The position numbers and the translations under genes were made by a program. Shown piece after piece: positions 15,106-17,867 of a DNA stretch of 17,867 nucleotides. The notes beneath the pieces were generated by a model. It made no database searches. It was not told the origin of the DNA and was given only the letters and a program-made list of their open reading frames with translations. Source of the DNA: Xanthobacteraceae bacterium (GTDB lineage: Bacteria > Pseudomonadota > Alphaproteobacteria > Rhizobiales > Xanthobacteraceae); contig JAICQA010000017.1 of NCBI GenBank assembly GCA_025929595.1, forward strand, positions 1 through 17,867. Reading direction: 5' to 3'. Positions within the stretch are counted from its first letter, which is position 1. Every line of letters begins with the position of its first letter.

Positions 15106-15738
15106 TCAGGTTTTGCCTGCGGCCTCTTCCTGCGGACGCTTGTCGATCACAGAATCGATGAGGCCGTATTTCTTGGCTTCCTCGGCGGTCATGAAGTAGT
15201 CGCGGTCGAGCGTCCGTTCAATAGTCTCGCGGTTCTGGCCCGTCTGTCGAACGTATATATCTTCCAGCCTCCGCTTCATCTTGATGATGTCCTCGGCGTG
15301 CCGCTCGATGTCGGACGCCTGACCCTGGAACCCGCCCGAAGGCTGATGCAGCATGATTCGCGCGTTCGGCAGCGCGAACCGCTGGCCCTTCTCGCCCGCG
15401 GTGAGCAGCAGGGAACCCATCGACGCCGCTTGGCCGATGCAAAGCGTCGAGACCGCCGGCCGGATGAACTGCATGGTGTCGTAGATCGCCATACCCGACG
15501 TCACCACCCCGCCCGGCGAGTTGATGTACATCGAAATTTCCTTCTTCGGGTTCTCGGCCTCGAGAAACAGGAGCTGCGCGACGACCAACGTCGACATGCC
15601 GTCCTCGATCGGACCCGTGATGAAGACGATCCGCTCCTTCAGCAGCCGCGAGAAAATGTCATAGGCGCGCTCGCCCCGGTTCGTCTGCTCGACGACCATC
15701 GGGACGAGGTTCATGTAGGTTTCGATCGGGTCACGCAT
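15106..15738 (-). CDS. clpP: ATP-dependent Clp protease proteolytic subunit ClpP
   Basis: This is the serine peptidase that forms the tetradecameric chamber of ClpXP (and ClpAP). The product is 210 residues. The catalytic triad is S106 in GQAASMGS, H131 in MLHQPSGG and D180 in LDRDYFM. The oxyanion region SPGGVV lies at 74-79. The N-terminus MRDPIETYMNLVPMVVEQT is the usual alphaproteobacterial form and probably includes a short processed propeptide. A strong ribosome binding site, GGAGGA, lies about 8 bases before the ATG. It lies between tig and clpX, the classic order, so folding and degradation genes are together. Confidence 0.98.
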   Translation of the reverse strand: MRDPIETYMNLVPMVVEQTNRGERAYDIFSRLLKERIVFITGPIEDGMSTLVVAQLLFLEAENPKKEISMYINSPGGVVTSGMAIYDTMQFIRPAVSTLCIGQAASMGSLLLTAGEKGQRFALPNARIMLHQPSGGFQGQASDIERHAEDIIKMKRRLEDIYVRQTGQNRETIERTLDRDYFMTAEEAKKYGLIDSVIDKRPQEEAAGKT

Positions 15739-15789
15739 TCCTGGTCCTCCGCGCGGCGGCGCGCGATTCGCATTGTTCCACCATAGCCG

Positions 15790-15816
15790 AAAGGCGCCTC
15801 TTCGTAGGCGCGCTTT
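15790..15816 (-). terminator. Hairpin after tig, possible terminator or attenuator
   Basis: A 6-bp perfect stem (GCGCCT and AGGCGC, 6-base loop), extendable by AAAG/CTTT with one bulged base, lies just after the tig stop. On the minus strand it is followed by only a short T run (CTTTCGG), so it may reduce rather than end transcription into clpP. Confidence 0.45.
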
Positions 15817-15827
15817 CCATGTTCGGT

Positions 15828-17327
15828 TTATTTTGCCTTTTTGGCAGCCTTCTTGGCGCCCTTCTTTCCACCCGTCTCATCATGGCCATGGTCGTGATGG
15901 TGGTGATCATGATCATGGTCATGGTGGTGATGCCCATGATCGTGATCATGGTCATGACCGTGATGGTGGTGATCATGATCGTGATCGTGTTCGTCAGCGG
16001 CAAACAACGCCTCACGGCTGACTTTCTTGTCGTTCACGGTCGCAAGCTCGAGCAGGAAGTCCACGACCTTCTCCTCGAAGATCGGCGCCCGCAGGGCCGC
16101 GAGCGTGTTCGGGTCCTTGCGCATGTGCTCGAACGCCTGCTGTTCCTGGCCGGGGAACTGACGCGCCCGCTCGACGACGGCGCGTGTCACTTCTTCCTCG
16201 CTCACCGTGATCTTGTTCTTCTCACCCACTTCGGCCAGCACCAGGCCAAGACGGACACGTCGGTCGGCGATCTCGCGATACTCCTTGCGCGCCTTCTCTT
16301 CCGTCGTGTCGTCGTCTTCGAACTTGGTGCCGCGCTGCTCCATGTCGCCCGTCACGGACGCCCAGATACCGTTGAACTCCTGATCGATCAGCGTCGGAGG
16401 GGCATCGAACTTATGCGCCTCGTCGAGCGCGTCGAGCAGCACGCGCTTCACCTTGGCGCGCGAGGCCGTCCCGTATTCCTTCTCGATCCGCTCGCGCACA
16501 TGGCCTTTCAGCTTGTCGAGCGATTCAAGTCCGAGCTTTTTCGCGAACTCGTCGTCGATCTTGATCTCACCGGGGCCGGACAGATTGGTCACCGTGGTCT
16601 GGAACTCCGCGTCCTTGCCGGCAAGATGTTCGGCTGCATAATTTTTCGGGAACGTGACCTTGAGGGTCTTGGTCTCGCCCTTCGTCATACCGACCAGTTG
16701 CTCTTCGAAGCCGGGAATGAACTGACCCTGTCCGATCACGATCGGCACTTCATCGGCTGTGCCGCCTTCGAACGCGACGCCATCGATTGTGCCCTTGAAG
16801 TTCAGCACGAGACGGTCGCCCGTCTCGGCCTTGCCGTCCTTATCGGCAAACGGACGGTTCGCATCGGCAACCTTGCCAAGCGCCTCGTCAACGTCGGCGT
16901 CGGTGACTTCGGCCACCGGCCGTTCAAGCGTGATCTTGCGGAAGTCGGCGAGTTCGACCTTCGGCAGGAGCTCCATCGCAACCGTGTAGGAAAGGTCCGC
17001 GCGGCCTTCCATGACGTCTTTCACCGACTGCTCGCCTTCGTCGGCGAGTTTCACGCGCGGCTCGACCGCGAGCTTGAAGCCGCCGTCGTTCACGATCTTG
17101 GCGTTGGTCTCCGTCATCGCCTGTTCGATGACTTCGCCCATCACCGACTTGCCATAGACGCGCTTGAGATGCGGCAGCGGCACCTTGCCGGGCCGAAATC
17201 CGTCGAGGCGCACCCTGTCCTTGAGCGATGCGAGGCGTTCGGTCGCCCGCTGATCCAGCTCGGAGACGGGCCAAACCACCTGATATTCGCGCTTCAGCCC
17301 CTCGGAGAGGGTTTCTTTAACCTGCAT
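15828..17327 (-). CDS. tig: Trigger factor with a histidine-rich C-terminal tail
   Basis: This ribosome-bound chaperone with peptidyl-prolyl isomerase activity meets nascent chains at the exit tunnel. The product is 499 residues. The ribosome-docking signature GFRPGKVP lies at 43-50. The FKBP-type domain spans about 165-245 (LVLNFKGTIDG, FIPGFEEQL). The helical chaperone domain follows to about residue 440. After that comes an unusual tail: residues 447-482 contain 23 His, 10 Asp and 3 Gly and nothing else, followed by a Lys/Ala/Gly end (GGKKGAKKAAKKAK). The tail resembles metal-binding tails such as that of SlyD and should bind Ni, Zn, Co or Cu ions. The frame opens upstream into tRNA-Leu, so the first ATG after the tRNA, starting MQVKETLSEG, is chosen. 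Confidence 0.96.
   Translation of the reverse strand: MQVKETLSEGLKREYQVVWPVSELDQRATERLASLKDRVRLDGFRPGKVPLPHLKRVYGKSVMGEVIEQAMTETNAKIVNDGGFKLAVEPRVKLADEGEQSVKDVMEGRADLSYTVAMELLPKVELADFRKITLERPVAEVTDADVDEALGKVADANRPFADKDGKAETGDRLVLNFKGTIDGVAFEGGTADEVPIVIGQGQFIPGFEEQLVGMTKGETKTLKVTFPKNYAAEHLAGKDAEFQTTVTNLSGPGEIKIDDEFAKKLGLESLDKLKGHVRERIEKEYGTASRAKVKRVLLDALDEAHKFDAPPTLIDQEFNGIWASVTGDMEQRGTKFEDDDTTEEKARKEYREIADRRVRLGLVLAEVGEKNKITVSEEEVTRAVVERARQFPGQEQQAFEHMRKDPNTLAALRAPIFEEKVVDFLLELATVNDKKVSREALFAADEHDHDHDHHHHGHDHDHDHGHHHHDHDHDHHHHDHGHDETGGKKGAKKAAKKAK
15893..15980. repeat. In-frame 22-bp direct repeat inside the His-tail coding region of tig
   Basis: Positions 15893-15914 and 15959-15980 are identical, 66 bases apart, which is 22 codons and in frame. 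They lie in the 108-base low-complexity tract (15882-15989) of His and Asp codons. The repeat suggests the tail has grown by internal duplication or slippage, and its length may differ between strains. Confidence 0.85.
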
Positions 17328-17378
17328 CGTTCGAGATTCCAGAGTTCGGTTGCGTAATCGATTGCTGTCGGTGAACCG

Positions 17379-17463
17379 TGGTGCGGGCGGAGGGACTCGA
17401 ACCCCCACACCTTGCGGCGGCAGGACCTAAACCTGCTGCGTCTACCAGTTCCGCCACGCCCGC
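17379..17463 (-). tRNA. tRNA-Leu (anticodon UAG)
   Basis: A complete 85-base class II tRNA with encoded CCA. The acceptor stem GCGGGCG pairs with CGCCCGC; the discriminator is A73. The anticodon stem GCAGG/CCTGC carries loop TTTAGGT, anticodon TAG. A long variable arm and T loop TTCGAGT are present. tig starts only 51 bases after its 3' end on the same strand. Confidence 0.97.
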
Positions 17464-17484
17464 CGCTCGGCACCGGCGGCGGCT

Positions 17485-17512
17485 GCTATAGCATGATGGC
17501 CTGACCGGGCAA
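17485..17512 (-). promoter_or_regulatory. Candidate promoter of tRNA-Leu, perhaps also serving tig
   Basis: On the minus strand TTGCCC (17512-17507), 16 bases, then TATAGC (17490-17485). The -10 is the best in the window and ends 22 bases before the tRNA 5' end. Since no clear promoter fits in the 51 bases between tRNA-Leu and tig, this promoter may drive both. Confidence 0.55.
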
Positions 17513-17537
17513 GGATATGGGCCGCCGACGCGCCGGC

Positions 17538-17867
17538 TCAAGCCCGGCCATCCAACAGCCGTCCTAGAACGTCATGGAGGGCCAGTTCCAGGTCTTCGGA
17601 AATCATGCCGGGACCGGCGATATTCCCGGCTTCCCCGTGCAGCCAGACCGCCGCCGAAGCCGCTTCAAAGGGGGGCATCCCCTGAGCCAGGAGCGCCGCC
17701 ACGATTCCGGCGAGTACGTCGCCCGAGCCCGCCGTGGCAAGCCACGCCGGCGCATTCGCGCACAGCGAGGCCCGGCCGTCTGGCGATGCGACCACCGTTC
17801 CCGGGCCCTTCAAAAGTACCGTTGCGCCAACTGTCTTCGCCGCAGCCCGCGCCCGATCCACTTTTGA
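17538..17867 (-). CDS. NAD(P)H-hydrate dehydratase, C-terminal part (cut by window edge)
   Basis: This is the C-terminal end of an Nnr/YjeF-type ADP- or ATP-dependent NAD(P)HX dehydratase, which repairs hydrated NADH and NADPH. About 109 codons are visible; the frame stays open to the right edge (…SKVDRARAAAK), so the start lies outside. The GTG at 17861 is an internal Val codon, not a start. Diagnostic motifs are LLKGPGTVVASPDG and TAGSGDVLAGIVAALLAQG, the latter holding the nucleotide-binding GSGD with the catalytic Asp. The protein may be a fused epimerase-dehydratase (Nnr) or the dehydratase alone (NnrD); the window does not show which. It reads towards tRNA-Leu. Confidence 0.93.
   Translation of the reverse strand, partial: SKVDRARAAAKTVGATVLLKGPGTVVASPDGRASLCANAPAWLATAGSGDVLAGIVAALLAQGMPPFEAASAAVWLHGEAGNIAGPGMISEDLELALHDVLGRLLDGRA

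Noticed and set aside
15819..17357. Plus-strand open frame of 512 codons opposite tig
   Set aside because: It is the antisense of a real gene in a GC-rich genome. It has no recognisable domain, and its hydrophobic Met/Val-rich start is just the complement of His/Asp codons.

Overview
The window is a GC-rich chromosomal segment from an alphaproteobacterium, most likely a member of the Rhizobiales (Hyphomicrobiales). The evidence is the full alpha-type nuo operon, the order tig-clpP-clpX-lon-hupB, tRNA genes with encoded CCA, and the Nnr-type gene upstream of tRNA-Leu and tig. Genus-level placement is not possible by eye. Apart from one small HU-family gene, every gene reads on the minus strand, so the biological order runs from the right end of the window to the left.

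Right part (about 17.9 to 10.4 kb): the 3' end of an NAD(P)H-hydrate dehydratase gene, then tRNA-Leu(UAG), tig (trigger factor), clpP, clpX, lon and hupB. This is the protein-folding and quality-control block: nascent-chain chaperone, ClpXP protease, Lon protease and the nucleoid protein HU. Strong hairpins follow lon and hupB, and a weaker one follows tig. The trigger factor is unusual. It ends in a tail of 36 residues containing 23 histidines, with the rest Asp and Gly, and the DNA coding for it carries an in-frame 22-bp direct repeat.

Middle part (about 10.4 to 9.3 kb): tRNA-Val(UAC), a second and divergent HU-family gene on the plus strand, and tRNA-Asp(GUC), which lies just upstream of the nuo operon.

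Left part (about 9.3 kb to base 1): the respiratory complex I operon in the order nuoA, B, C, a thioesterase gene, nuoD, E, F, G, H, a small membrane-protein gene, nuoI, and nuoJ cut by the window edge. Most junctions overlap by 1 to 10 bases or are separated by only a few, which indicates tight translational coupling. Two genes are not standard complex I subunits. One is a hot-dog thioesterase closely resembling fluoroacetyl-CoA thioesterase FlK, joined by ATGA overlaps to nuoC and nuoD. The other is a 79-residue two-helix membrane protein between nuoH and nuoI.

The strongest leads for something undescribed are the thioesterase inside the complex I operon and the metal-binding-type tail on trigger factor. 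No mobile elements, CRISPR arrays or broken genes were seen. Functional statements are by family recognition; no database search was run.
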